A DNA stretch of 32,801 nt, taken from positions 1 through 32,801 of the forward strand of contig JAJFKK010000158.1 of the NCBI GenBank assembly GCA_021773245.1, read 5' to 3'. Below are positions 24,549 through 32,685 of this stretch, piece by piece; position 1 is the stretch's first letter, and each line of letters begins with the position of its first letter. Position numbers and translations under genes: made by a program. This DNA comes from Gammaproteobacteria bacterium (lineage in GTDB: Bacteria > Pseudomonadota > Gammaproteobacteria > Eutrophobiales > Eutrophobiaceae). The notes below the pieces were generated by a model. That model did no database searches. It was not told the origin of the DNA and was given only the letters and a program-made list of their open reading frames with translations.

Positions 24549-25062
24549 CAGAGTGCATCAATTCCTGCTTACAATGCCGGCAATAATACCGTACACCTTT
24601 CAAAACGCGGTTATGTCGGATACGCGTCAGTTCATGCGTACGACAAGAACAAAGATAATCAAAGCGCTGATAATTCCTGGTTGGTAAGCCCTTAAGATCA
24701 AAATTACAGGTCACGCTGGCATCAGCATTGAACATTTCCATGATATTTTTCCACTCTTTTCCGTGCGGCTGTGTCTTTCTCAATCCATAGACACTATCAA
24801 CAATATAATGTGCGACTTCATGAGGTACCGTTGTTGAAAGATTCTCAGAATAATAACGAGCGAAGATATAAGGGTTATAACGAATCATGCGCTGAGATTT
24901 TTTAACCTTATACATCCCTGCTGCTCTACCCTTTAGGTCAAACATTACCGGGACAGGTTTGAACGTATGTTCCAATAAGGTACTGGCTTGAGTGATATAG
25001 GATTCAGTTGCAGAAATAATCTGCTCTTGTTGTTCTGTTTCAAGGGGGATGATGTTTAACAT
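24541..25062 (-). CDS. sprT: SprT-like zinc metalloprotease family protein
   Basis: A 173-residue protein from ATG 25062 has the metalloprotease signature VPHEVAHYIVD (HExxH) around residue 84. A C-terminal four-cysteine zinc ribbon follows (YLCSC and YYCRHC). The family includes bacterial SprT and is related to eukaryotic SPRTN, which cuts DNA-crosslinked proteins; the bacterial role is less clear. The GTG at 25104 would extend the ORF into the palindromic repeat element, so the ATG beginning the family-like MLNIIPLETEQQEQ is used. The element abuts this start codon, so the promoter or leader of the sprT operon may lie in or behind it. Confidence 0.88.
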   Translation of the reverse strand: MLNIIPLETEQQEQIISATESYITQASTLLEHTFKPVPVMFDLKGRAAGMYKVKKSQRMIRYNPYIFARYYSENLSTTVPHEVAHYIVDSVYGLRKTQPHGKEWKNIMEMFNADASVTCNFDLKGLPTRNYQRFDYLCSCRTHELTRIRHNRVLKGVRYYCRHCKQELMHSDG

Positions 25063-25292
25063 ATACCCAAAATGCTTGAAGATGCGGAATTTAGACGACT
25101 CCACGGATGGAGTCGGTAGAACGAAGCAGGAAGCCAGAGCCGAGTGCGTTTGTTTTTATTCAGAGCGAGGCGCGACGACGCGCATGGCTGCCCTCTGTAA
25201 GGAGAAGCACCAACCGTAGGCGCTTTAGGCGACGACGTCTGGATAAAAACAAATGTGCTATAAACCTGCATACTTAAGTATATTGGGTATGA
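25061..25292. repeat. MITE-like palindromic element with imperfect terminal inverted repeats
   Basis: The ends are imperfect inverted repeats: ATACCCAAAATGCTTGAAGA at the left against the reverse complement ATACCCAATATACTTAAGTA at the right. A second pair lies inside, GTTTGTTTTTATTCAGA (25148-25164) against TCTGGATAAAAACAAA (25238-25253). Between and beside them are small hairpins: CGACTCC/GGAGTCG at 25096-25115 and GCGCG-ACGA-CGCGC at about 25170-25184. The core is clearly richer in G+C than the flanks. It holds no credible gene; the minus-strand ORF across it is treated as spurious. It fills most of the gene-free stretch 25063-25469; I see nothing else in 25293-25469. Confidence 0.65.
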
Positions 25293-25469
25293 GACCGAAC
25301 TCTGCCACATCATTAGAAAAGCGGCAAATGTTTACCGTAAATTGTTATTAACACATCTAGAAATGACTAAAAACCTCACGATCAGCGCCATTCAAGCATA
25401 AACTTAAGCTGGTATATCGATTGCATTTGTAATCACAACTTTAAAGAATATTACCTTGGGAATATAAGA

Positions 25470-26168
25470 TTGGCTTCATCGGTTACACAAAATACAGGTA
25501 TCGCCGCGCTTCTTAATGCGCAGAATAATAAGGCGCCGCCTGCTGAAACAACGACCAGCATATTTGGTGAAGATGGCTTTACCTTTGGCGATATCATCGA
25601 CATCGTAAATCCGCTGCAACACATCCCTATCATCAGTAATATATATAGAAAGATTACCGGCGACACAATTGCGCCTGCGATGGAGATTGCCGGTGGTGCA
25701 TTATTCGGCGGCCCGCTTGGCGCTGTTGCATCTCTAGTCACAACAGCATATCAATCTTACATTCAGGATAATAAAGATAGTGCCAATCCAAATTCACCCT
25801 ATGGCGAAAACGAGACTACTGCTCTTGCAATCAATACTTCGCAACAGTTTCCAAACGCGATCAGCAATAGCGATTATTCAGTGACAGGTCCTTTAAAAGA
25901 AGTGGCTAATACTACTGCATCGGTGAAAAGCATGAGTGGTTGGACTCTTAATTCTGAATTTATAAATAGAGAAATACCAGATAAAGAAACAATCAATAAT
26001 CAGGTGAGTTTAAATACGATAAGAAACAAACATCATTATCAAGCTGGAGACGGTATCGTCAATCTAGCTCATAGAAATACAGACGAATATACGAATACAA
26101 TTTCATCGAGAAATTCGCCCGGAAAAACAATTGATGTCGTTCTTGGATCAAATACCAATCCTGGATAA
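25470..26168 (+). CDS. Conserved hypothetical protein with a Gly-rich hydrophobic segment
   Basis: A 232-residue protein starts at TTG 25470, the only usual start in the open frame, which is open from about 25371; GGGA lies upstream. Residues ~31-95 have an ordered look: FGEDGFTFGDIIDIVNPLQH, IPIISNIYRKITGDT, then AGGALFGGPLGAVASLV. I recall similar segments in uncharacterised proteobacterial proteins but cannot name a family. The rest is Asn/Ser/Thr-rich and probably disordered. There is no signal peptide. It may be a membrane-interacting or envelope-associated protein. It is convergent with the ATPase gene and followed by a hairpin terminator. Confidence 0.65.
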   Translation: MASSVTQNTGIAALLNAQNNKAPPAETTTSIFGEDGFTFGDIIDIVNPLQHIPIISNIYRKITGDTIAPAMEIAGGALFGGPLGAVASLVTTAYQSYIQDNKDSANPNSPYGENETTALAINTSQQFPNAISNSDYSVTGPLKEVANTTASVKSMSGWTLNSEFINREIPDKETINNQVSLNTIRNKHHYQAGDGIVNLAHRNTDEYTNTISSRNSPGKTIDVVLGSNTNPG

Positions 26169-26174
26169 TCCTTT

Positions 26175-26195
26175 CGCTTTATAGCGGTCTTTTTT
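26175..26195 (+). terminator. Short hairpin with T run after the hypothetical gene
   Basis: CGCT-TTAT-AGCG followed after GTC by six T's lies 7 bp after the stop at 26168. It overlaps the stop codon of the convergent ATPase gene. The stem is short (4 bp plus wobble), so strength is uncertain. Confidence 0.5.
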
Positions 26196-28872
26196 GTGCT
26201 AATTTAGTTTGATAAAAATTAACGATATATTTTTCAATTTCAACAACTAAAAACAACGTAAAAGAAACAGCAATAATATTGAGCCAACTTGCAACTGAGA
26301 TCGGCGCTGTTTTAAATAATTGATGACATACTGAAGTGTAAGTAAACATCAATTGAAAAACGACTACAGCAAAAACGCCTATCAAAACTGCTTTATTACC
26401 AAATAAACCATTAAAGTTAATAACATTAGCTTTCAGGTAACGGGTATTAAAAAGATAAAATATTTCAAAAAACACAATCGCATTTACCGCAACTGTTCTT
26501 GCTTCATTGATACTTGCTTCCTGAGATACTTCATACATAAATAGTCCGTATGCGCCTACCGCCATAACAACAGAGACTAAAATAATTCGCCATAATAAAT
26601 TAAATTCAATTAGCGGTTTATCAGGATTACGTGGTGGGACTGTCATTGAATACTTTTCTACCGGCTCAAAGGCAAGCGTAATCGCAAGTGTAACTGCCGT
26701 TATCATGTTTATCCAAAGGATATGTAAAGGTAATACAGGTAACGAACCACCGATAATAATTGCCCAAATAATAACAAGACATTCACCACCATTAGTGGGC
26801 AAAATAAACATGATTGTTTTTTTAAGATTATTAAATGCCGTTCGTCCTTCTTCTACGGCATTAGCAATGCTGGCAAAATTATCGTCCGTCACCACCATAT
26901 CAGCAGCATCTTTCGATACTTCGGTACCGGTAATACCCATCGCAATGCCGATATCCGCTTGCTTTAAAGCCGGAGCATCATTAACCCCATCCCCGGTCAT
27001 AGCGACAACTTCTCCCTGATTCTGCAATGCTTGAACTAACCGCAGCTTATGCTCAGGAGAAACTCTTGCGAAAACATTTGCCCTTTTTGCAACCTGTTGG
27101 AATTCTTCATCATTGAGCTTATCAAGTTCAATACCCGTAAAGACTTCTTCGCCCAAACTCATTTTATTAGCAATAGCCCGGGCAGTTTGAGCATGGTCAC
27201 CGGTAATCATCTTTACACTTATCCCTGCTTGGCGACATGCCACCATAGCGTCTACCGCTTCTTTTCTTACCGGATCCAACATGCCGGTTAAACCCAACAA
27301 AATAAATTCACCGCTCTCAATATCTGAAAAACTTAATACTTCCTGTTGTGGTGAAACATTTCTATAAGCGATTGCTAAAACTCTGGAACCTTCTGAGGCA
27401 AGATCATGAGCCCGCTGTATCCATTCATCACGAGAAAAATCATTTTGCGAATCAGCCTCTAATGAATCACACAATTCGATAACGCATTCAGGGGCTCCCT
27501 TTAAAAAAATAAAACCATTACTAAAATGATCATGATTTAACGTTGCCATATACTGTTGCTCTGATTCGAACGGTATAACGTCATCTCGTGGGAAAGATTT
27601 TTTTTCATTACTCTGTTCAAGTAAGACCTTACTTGCGGCGACTAAAAGGGATGCTTCAGTAGGATCGCCTTCGATTGACCATATGCCCTCTTTATTATGC
27701 AAAGAGGATTCATTACATAATAAACCTGCACGTAAAAGTAAAAGCAAAGCTGGGTACTGATCGATATCGACATGATTTTTATCACTAAGAATTGAACCTG
27801 TCGGATCATATCCGGTTCCATTTAAATCAAAGTCCCCTTCTGCATTTATAATGCGAGTCACTGTCATTTCATTACGTGTTAACGTACCGGTTTTATCTGT
27901 ACAAATAATTCCCGTACTACCTAATGTTTCTACTGCGGGTAACTTTCTGATAATGGCATTTCTACCCGCCATACGTGTTACACCGATAGCGAGCGTGATA
28001 GTCATTATAGCAGGCAAGCCTTCAGGTATGGCGGCAACGGCGATAGCGACAGCGATCATAAAAGCATCGATTGCAGGTAAACCTTGTATCAGAGTGCCGT
28101 ATGCATAAACAGCAACGCAGCCTAGTATTATAATCAACGTCAGTGTTTTACTAAATGAGGCAAGTTGTTTTGTTAAAGGTGTCTCTACGTTTTCGATGCC
28201 TTGTAACATCTCGGCAATCTTTCCAATCTCAGTGTTGTCACCAGTTTCTGTAACAATGCCGATGCCTTGACCAGAAGTCACAAAAGTACCACTGAAAATC
28301 ATATTAATCTTATCCGCTATTTCTACATCATCCTTAATTGCATCGGTATGTTTACTTACCGGCAAAGATTCACCAGTCAGTGCAGATTCATCAAGATGTA
28401 AATTCCGCGTATGAAATAAACGTAGATCAGCCGGGATACGATCCCCCGAACTCATCAAAACAATATCGCCGGGAACAAGTTGTTCAGCTGGAATGATTAT
28501 TTGCCGCCCTTCTCTAATCACTGTTGCTTGTAATGACAGCATCTTTTTTAAGGAGGCTAATGCAGCTTCTGCTTTAGATTCTTGCAGAAAACCAATGACA
28601 GCATTAATAATGACGACGCCGAAAATAACACCCGCATCAATCCATTCATCCAGCGCAGCGGTGATAACACCCGCAACAATTAATATATATATTAAAAAAT
28701 TATGAAATTGCAGAAAAAAACGCTTTATTGGATTTGAATGTTTCTTTTCAGTAATGCGGTTATAACCGTAGGCCGCCAAGCGTTCTTCAGCATTGTGATT
28801 CGATAAACCGTTTTCTGAAGCTTCCAGTTTATCAAACACAGCTGTAATATCTTTTTGGTACCAATCAGGCAT
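26179..28872 (-). CDS. P2-type cation-transporting ATPase (CtpF/PMR1-like)
   Basis: The 897-residue P-type ATPase has the actuator motif LTGES (165-169), the M4 motif IPEGLPA (282-288), phosphorylation motif CTDKTGTLT (Asp326), hinge TGDGVNDAPALKQADIG, and a ten-helix plan. The 'PEGL' and overall order fit P2 (Ca2+-type) pumps. In M6 it reads ILWINMITAVTLAITLAFEP: Asn and Thr are kept but Ala replaces the Asp used by SERCA/PMR1 for calcium. This resembles mycobacterial CtpF as I recall it. The ion is therefore uncertain (Ca2+, Mn2+ or alkali metal). It is divergent from the cytochrome c'-like gene, with an FNR-type box between them. Confidence 0.92.
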   Translation of the reverse strand: MPDWYQKDITAVFDKLEASENGLSNHNAEERLAAYGYNRITEKKHSNPIKRFFLQFHNFLIYILIVAGVITAALDEWIDAGVIFGVVIINAVIGFLQESKAEAALASLKKMLSLQATVIREGRQIIIPAEQLVPGDIVLMSSGDRIPADLRLFHTRNLHLDESALTGESLPVSKHTDAIKDDVEIADKINMIFSGTFVTSGQGIGIVTETGDNTEIGKIAEMLQGIENVETPLTKQLASFSKTLTLIIILGCVAVYAYGTLIQGLPAIDAFMIAVAIAVAAIPEGLPAIMTITLAIGVTRMAGRNAIIRKLPAVETLGSTGIICTDKTGTLTRNEMTVTRIINAEGDFDLNGTGYDPTGSILSDKNHVDIDQYPALLLLLRAGLLCNESSLHNKEGIWSIEGDPTEASLLVAASKVLLEQSNEKKSFPRDDVIPFESEQQYMATLNHDHFSNGFIFLKGAPECVIELCDSLEADSQNDFSRDEWIQRAHDLASEGSRVLAIAYRNVSPQQEVLSFSDIESGEFILLGLTGMLDPVRKEAVDAMVACRQAGISVKMITGDHAQTARAIANKMSLGEEVFTGIELDKLNDEEFQQVAKRANVFARVSPEHKLRLVQALQNQGEVVAMTGDGVNDAPALKQADIGIAMGITGTEVSKDAADMVVTDDNFASIANAVEEGRTAFNNLKKTIMFILPTNGGECLVIIWAIIIGGSLPVLPLHILWINMITAVTLAITLAFEPVEKYSMTVPPRNPDKPLIEFNLLWRIILVSVVMAVGAYGLFMYEVSQEASINEARTVAVNAIVFFEIFYLFNTRYLKANVINFNGLFGNKAVLIGVFAVVVFQLMFTYTSVCHQLFKTAPISVASWLNIIAVSFTLFLVVEIEKYIVNFYQTKLAQKRPL

Positions 28873-28930
28873 AATTATCCAGAAATTATTTGCTAAGAAT
28901 TAAAGACTACTACGGGTAAATCACAGCCAC

Positions 28931-28944
28931 TTGACTGGGATCAA
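28931..28944. promoter_or_regulatory. Near-perfect FNR/DNR-type box between ATPase and cytochrome c'-like gene 2
   Basis: TTGACTGGGATCAA differs from TTGATN4ATCAA at one base. On the minus strand, TAGTCT at 28904-28909 lies at the same centre-to-centre distance (31 bp) as the -10 does at the first box, with a leader of about 24 bases to the ATPase ATG. On the plus strand, TATCGT at 28966-28971 has the same spacing but would put the start at about 28978, giving an almost leaderless cytochrome mRNA. Either or both are possible. Confidence 0.5.
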
Positions 28945-28978
28945 TTTTATCAAAATCAATATGAGTATCGTCAATATC

Positions 28979-29410
28979 ATGAGAAAAACACTATTTATTT
29001 CAATACTATTAATTTTTACCTGCACTTCCCGCTTAACAGTTGCAACGGAAATTAATCAGGAAAATGACAGCATAAAACTACATGTCATTCAAAGTAAAGA
29101 GATACAAGAAATCATGCATCGCTTAAGTTTTTCGGTTTATGACGAAGTCCTTTCCATAGAACAGATTAATGAATTATTTGATAGCGCAAGCGAACTACTT
29201 CTTGCTGCTAAAAAATTAACTCAAGCCTTACCTGGCATCGATCTAAGCAAAAGCGAGAAAAATATCTTTGAAAGTATTGCCCGACAACTTCAAATCGAAG
29301 CGAACAACCTGGGTTACATGGCACAAAACAACGATAAAGAAGGCATGGAAATTATTTACCAGCGTTTAAACTCTACCTGTGCTGCTTGCCATGATCTTTT
29401 TCGCTTTTAA
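28979..29410 (+). CDS. Cytochrome c'-like secreted monohaem protein, copy 2
   Basis: A 143-residue protein from ATG 28979 has a signal peptide (RKTLFISILLIFTCTS) and a single CAACH haem motif near the C-terminus in STCAACHDLFRF. Length and end motif parallel copy 1 at 7465, and the body is predicted helical, as in class II cytochromes (cytochrome c'). The periplasmic protein would bind NO or carry electrons. The longer ORF to TTG 28931 starts inside an FNR-type box and would add 16 residues before the signal peptide. No clear ribosome-binding site precedes the ATG. Confidence 0.8.
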   Translation: MRKTLFISILLIFTCTSRLTVATEINQENDSIKLHVIQSKEIQEIMHRLSFSVYDEVLSIEQINELFDSASELLLAAKKLTQALPGIDLSKSEKNIFESIARQLQIEANNLGYMAQNNDKEGMEIIYQRLNSTCAACHDLFRF

Positions 29411-29469
29411 TCATAATGATATAAAGGATTAGTATTACTTTCAGAGAAGTTTTCTTTTAAACTCATCGG

Positions 29470-30342
29470 ATGACATCAACACCTCCCGCTTCGATGTTGT
29501 GGATCCCGGAAGAAACCGTAAACACACTACTCGGATTTTACGACTACCCTCACCCGGAAAAACCGGGAGAAATCATTGAGGGTTATGATAAACACCATGC
29601 CTTAAGAACAGCAAAGATGTGTGCCGCAGTAGCGCACCATCTGGAACACGATGAAGAACGCGTTCGTCATTATCAAATAGCTTGTGTACTTCATGATTTA
29701 GGTCGCGCCGGTTTAGACCATGATTTATTTGGCAAGATATGGACATGGGCTAAAACGCAAAACATCCCCACTAGACCCGCAGAATGGCGCGCTGAACATC
29801 CAGACACAAGCTATGGCGAAGAAACAGAAGCATTCTGGCAAATGTATCAAAGCAAATTACAAGAACAAGGCATAACAACAAACGAGTGGGCCAAAGAACA
29901 AGTTGAAATGCGTTTAGGTTATGCAAGGCGACTAAAACGCATGCTCAAGATAGTGATACCACAACTAGCAAAGCTTAATGTCGAATGGTCTACATGGATG
30001 GAAACTGTCACCTTATATTACTACTACCCGGAAAAACTTAGTGAAGAACCAGACTGGATTCGTGAACTAGGCGAAATCCTCGTTGCCTGCGAACAACTCG
30101 AAGCCTATAGCAATCGTGAACGTGGCAGCGATTACTACAATCGTTCAGATGAAAGCTTTGCTGAAGCCTTTAAATACCTCGACAGCTTAAAAGACAAAGG
30201 ACAACTGGGTTCAAAAGTACACACTGCCGTAAGGCAATTAACTGCAACAGGAACATTTGACGCTATACTTGAAGAAGCCCGAGATAGAAAATTATCTGAT
30301 GATGATGTTAATTTTCTAAGAACACTTAGCAGCGAACACTGA
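29470..30342 (+). CDS. HD-domain phosphohydrolase-like protein
   Basis: The 290-residue protein has an HD domain in the N-terminal half. The first His is in YDKHHALRTA (about 42-43), and the His-Asp pair is in ACVLHDLGRAGLDHDLFGK (HD 75-76). A long C-terminal helical part is not recognised. HD proteins are metal-dependent phosphohydrolases that often act on nucleotides or second messengers; the substrate is unknown. It lacks a clear GYP motif, so it should not be called an HD-GYP c-di-GMP phosphodiesterase. The yjbQ-like gene follows by 23 bp and is probably cotranscribed. Confidence 0.8.
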   Translation: MTSTPPASMLWIPEETVNTLLGFYDYPHPEKPGEIIEGYDKHHALRTAKMCAAVAHHLEHDEERVRHYQIACVLHDLGRAGLDHDLFGKIWTWAKTQNIPTRPAEWRAEHPDTSYGEETEAFWQMYQSKLQEQGITTNEWAKEQVEMRLGYARRLKRMLKIVIPQLAKLNVEWSTWMETVTLYYYYPEKLSEEPDWIRELGEILVACEQLEAYSNRERGSDYYNRSDESFAEAFKYLDSLKDKGQLGSKVHTAVRQLTATGTFDAILEEARDRKLSDDDVNFLRTLSSEH

Positions 30343-30365
30343 AATCTAAACTCTAGGAATAAATA

Positions 30366-30788
30366 ATGGCAGTAGTAACCAAACTCTTTTCATTACCAAT
30401 GAAAGGTGACACGAAAATAGAAAACATCACCGAAAAATGTCAGAGCCTATTAAATGGATCAGACCTTAATGCAGGCATCGTCACCATATTTATAAAACAC
30501 ACGACAGCATCAGTGATGATCTTTGAAGACGAACCCGGCTTACGAGAAGACACTAAGAATATTTGGAATCAATTAATCCCCGCTAATCCAGAATGGCAAC
30601 ACAACACGCGTAACAAGGGAGAAGATAATGGTCATAGCCATCTACGCGGACAGATCCAAGGTCAATCATTAACCATACCCTTCATGGAAAACTCGCTAAT
30701 GCTAGGACAATGGCAACAAATCGTTGTTGTTGATTTTGATACTTGTGAAAGAACTCGAGAGATTGTTTTTCAGGTAATTGGTGAGTAA
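30366..30788 (+). CDS. YjbQ/UPF0047 family protein
   Basis: The 140-residue protein carries the family pattern: FIKHTTASVMIFEDEPGLRED, the His-rich NKGEDNGHSHLRG, SLTIPFMENSLMLGQWQQI and DFDTCERTREIVFQ. Members of UPF0047 (YjbQ) show weak secondary thiamine-phosphate synthase activity in some hosts, but the true role is unsettled. It is soluble and cytoplasmic. It probably forms a two-gene unit with the HD-domain gene. AIM24 follows by about 85 bp and may be separate. Confidence 0.92.
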   Translation: MAVVTKLFSLPMKGDTKIENITEKCQSLLNGSDLNAGIVTIFIKHTTASVMIFEDEPGLREDTKNIWNQLIPANPEWQHNTRNKGEDNGHSHLRGQIQGQSLTIPFMENSLMLGQWQQIVVVDFDTCERTREIVFQVIGE

Positions 30789-30873
30789 TAGCTATAATTA
30801 GTGTTAATAAATTAAAACGTTAGGCAGTAAGCTGAGTCCATATTTAATAAACCAAACAAAATGGGAAAAAAAG

Positions 30874-31569
30874 ATGAATAGATATTCAATCGAAGAATTT
30901 GTCTCAAAATCTTCACAAAAAGATCGTGGAGAAGGTTTATTTGAATTAGAAAATGAACGTTTATTAGAAATAAATTTAGACGGTGAGATCTGGACAAAAA
31001 TGGGTTCCATGGTTTCATACCACGGCAAGATTAAATTCACCCGAGAAAACATCCTGGAAAAAGGTATGGGTGTCATGTTTAAAAAATTTGTCTCCGGTGA
31101 AGGCACAAGTCTGACTAAGGCAGAAGGAACTGGTGTTTTATATCTGGCAGATACAGGGAAAAAAATAACCATATTGCACCTTGATGGTGAGTCAATATTT
31201 GTCAATGGCAATGACCTTCTAGCATTAGAATCAAGCATAGAGTGGGATATAAAAATGATGAGAAAAATGACCGGTATCCTGGCCGGTGGATTGTTTAATG
31301 TTCGCTTAGAAGGAAAAGGACTGGTAGCAATAACATCACATTATGACCCACTGACGATTAAGGTCACGCCTGACAAACCGGTGACAACCGATCCTAATGC
31401 AACCATTGCATGGTCAGGCACATTAACCCCGGAACTGAAAACAGATATTTCACTAAAGACATTTTTTGGCCGCGGTAGCGGAGAATCTGTACAAATGTTT
31501 TTTGAAGGTGATGGATTTGTCGTTGTTCAACCCTATGAAGAGATTTATTTTCAACAGACTTCCGGATAA
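30874..31569 (+). CDS. AIM24 family protein
   Basis: The 231-residue all-beta protein matches the AIM24 (TIGR00266-type) family. Features are NERLLEINLDGEIWTKMGSM, KKFVSGEGTSLTKAEGTG, VLYLADTGKKITILHLDGES and a closing GLFNVRLEGKGLVAITSHY-type segment. Members form trimeric beta structures. The mitochondrial namesake affects inner-membrane organisation, but the bacterial role is unknown. No signal peptide is present. The gene is convergent with the mobile-mystery pair, 15 bp away. A weak GGGA precedes the ATG. Confidence 0.88.
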   Translation: MNRYSIEEFVSKSSQKDRGEGLFELENERLLEINLDGEIWTKMGSMVSYHGKIKFTRENILEKGMGVMFKKFVSGEGTSLTKAEGTGVLYLADTGKKITILHLDGESIFVNGNDLLALESSIEWDIKMMRKMTGILAGGLFNVRLEGKGLVAITSHYDPLTIKVTPDKPVTTDPNATIAWSGTLTPELKTDISLKTFFGRGSGESVQMFFEGDGFVVVQPYEEIYFQQTSG

Positions 31570-31584
31570 TATTCAGCAGCTGTT

Positions 31585-32169
31585 TTATTCTTTCATAGAA
31601 AACTTTTCTAGCAACGGTTGATAATTTCCTGCATCAGCTTGCCTTAATACAGCAATATATTCTTCTCGATGTTTCCCGGCATCTTGCAACACGCTATCAC
31701 CCCAATGAATTGGCCTTTCATTCATTGCTTTAGTTAAAACAACATCCGTCATGATACGCGCATGCCGGCCATTACCATTGGGAAACAAATGAATCTTTAC
31801 CAAGCGATGATGAAAACGTAAACCAATCTCCTTCGCTGAATATGTTGCATGTTCTATCCAATAGCGAACATCATCTAATAAGTTTTGTAACTCCACAGCT
31901 ATTTTTTCTGGTGCTACGCCAATATTCTTTTCGGTTTTTCTGTATGTACCAGCCCATGCCCAAACCTCACCCAACATTTCTTTGTGAAAGCGTCTAATAA
32001 ATATGTCAGATAAGACATCTTGCTTACTCTGCTTTTTTAACCAAAGCAAGCCATCCTGAATATTAACTTGTTCTACTTGATCCAATTCTCCACGAGTTTG
32101 AATATGCGGAAATTTTAACCCTGCCCGTTCATCAGGATCTAAAGGTGTCGCGCCATTAGCTTCTTCCAT
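31585..32169 (-). CDS. Mobile mystery protein B, Fic-domain protein
   Basis: The 194-residue protein has a Fic core (about residues 60-190) with the active-site loop HLFPNGNGRHAR (His127). An N-terminal start like GATPLDPDERAGLKF and TRGELDQVEQVN fits the 'mobile mystery protein B' (TIGR02613-like) family. Fic proteins transfer AMP or other nucleotides to target hydroxyls. At the D/E position of HxFx(D/E)GNGR there is Asn131. Start ATG 32169 is used because AAGGA lies upstream; a TTG at 32196 is possible. It follows the HTH partner by 14 bp. The A/B pairing is a recognised, function-unknown module often found on mobile elements. A toxin-antitoxin-like system is one interpretation. Confidence 0.88.
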   Translation of the reverse strand: MEEANGATPLDPDERAGLKFPHIQTRGELDQVEQVNIQDGLLWLKKQSKQDVLSDIFIRRFHKEMLGEVWAWAGTYRKTEKNIGVAPEKIAVELQNLLDDVRYWIEHATYSAKEIGLRFHHRLVKIHLFPNGNGRHARIMTDVVLTKAMNERPIHWGDSVLQDAGKHREEYIAVLRQADAGNYQPLLEKFSMKE

Positions 32170-32183
32170 GATCTTTTTTCCTT

Positions 32184-32660
32184 TCAACCCTTCCAAAAAT
32201 TCCTGGGCATATCTTCAATAATCTGCTTCTTTAAGCGTTCGATCTCTTTTTCATTATCATCCTTACTTAACTGCTGCGCCTCAAGCATCATATGCACTGA
32301 AGACTCTTCAACAATGCCACGCGCTATGGTCTCTGCTTGTCGATCAATGATTGTTTCAATCGAATCATGCTTTTCGTCGGCAGGCACAATCGCATAAACA
32401 AAACGACAATGCATTGCCTCAGCAACCTCTTGCATCTTCTTCAGAGTAATACCGCCATCCAGTTCAGATCGCTCCAGATAAGATACCGTGCTTCGATGCC
32501 CCCCCAAACGTTTACTCAAAGCTGCGCCAGACATAGCTAAAGCCGAACGAACAGTCTTAATCCAACCCTCTTTAGGCTGGGTAATATTAGTAAAACCCGC
32601 AGCCTGATTGATTAACTTGCTGTATTGTTCCCGCGCAATTTGTTTGTATTTTGCATTCAT
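32184..32660 (-). CDS. Mobile mystery protein A, HTH regulator
   Basis: The 158-residue protein has an XRE-like helix-turn-helix at about residues 33-91 (contains ALSKRLGGHRSTVSYLERSE) and a helical C-terminal part. It fits 'mobile mystery protein A' (TIGR02612-like), always the partner of mobile mystery protein B. It most likely represses its own operon, since three palindromic sites lie over the promoter just upstream. The ATG has no clear ribosome-binding site. Confidence 0.88.
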   Translation of the reverse strand: MNAKYKQIAREQYSKLINQAAGFTNITQPKEGWIKTVRSALAMSGAALSKRLGGHRSTVSYLERSELDGGITLKKMQEVAEAMHCRFVYAIVPADEKHDSIETIIDRQAETIARGIVEESSVHMMLEAQQLSKDDNEKEIERLKKQIIEDMPRNFWKG

Positions 32661-32662
32661 AG

Positions 32663-32680
32663 GTATAATTATATTTATAC
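32663..32680. promoter_or_regulatory. Operator-like near-palindrome, copy 1
   Basis: GTATAATTATATTTATAC is a near-perfect 18-bp inverted repeat (16 of 18 positions symmetric). It lies between the predicted transcription start and the mobile mystery A ATG. An identical copy lies at 32729-32746. Confidence 0.65.
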
Positions 32681-32685
32681 ATTAA

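Noticed and set aside
25063..25104. GTG start at 25104 for sprT
   Set aside because: It would put 14 non-family residues from the repeat element on the protein; the ATG at 25062 gives the usual N-terminus.
25056..25313. Minus-strand 85-residue ORF across the repeat element
   Set aside because: It lies wholly over the palindromic element, has no ribosome-binding site or known motif, and overlaps the sprT start; it is a by-product of the repeat.
28931..28978. Longer start (TTG 28931 or ATG 28961) for cytochrome c'-like gene 2
   Set aside because: The TTG is inside the FNR-type box, and both put charged or polar residues ahead of an otherwise normal signal peptide.
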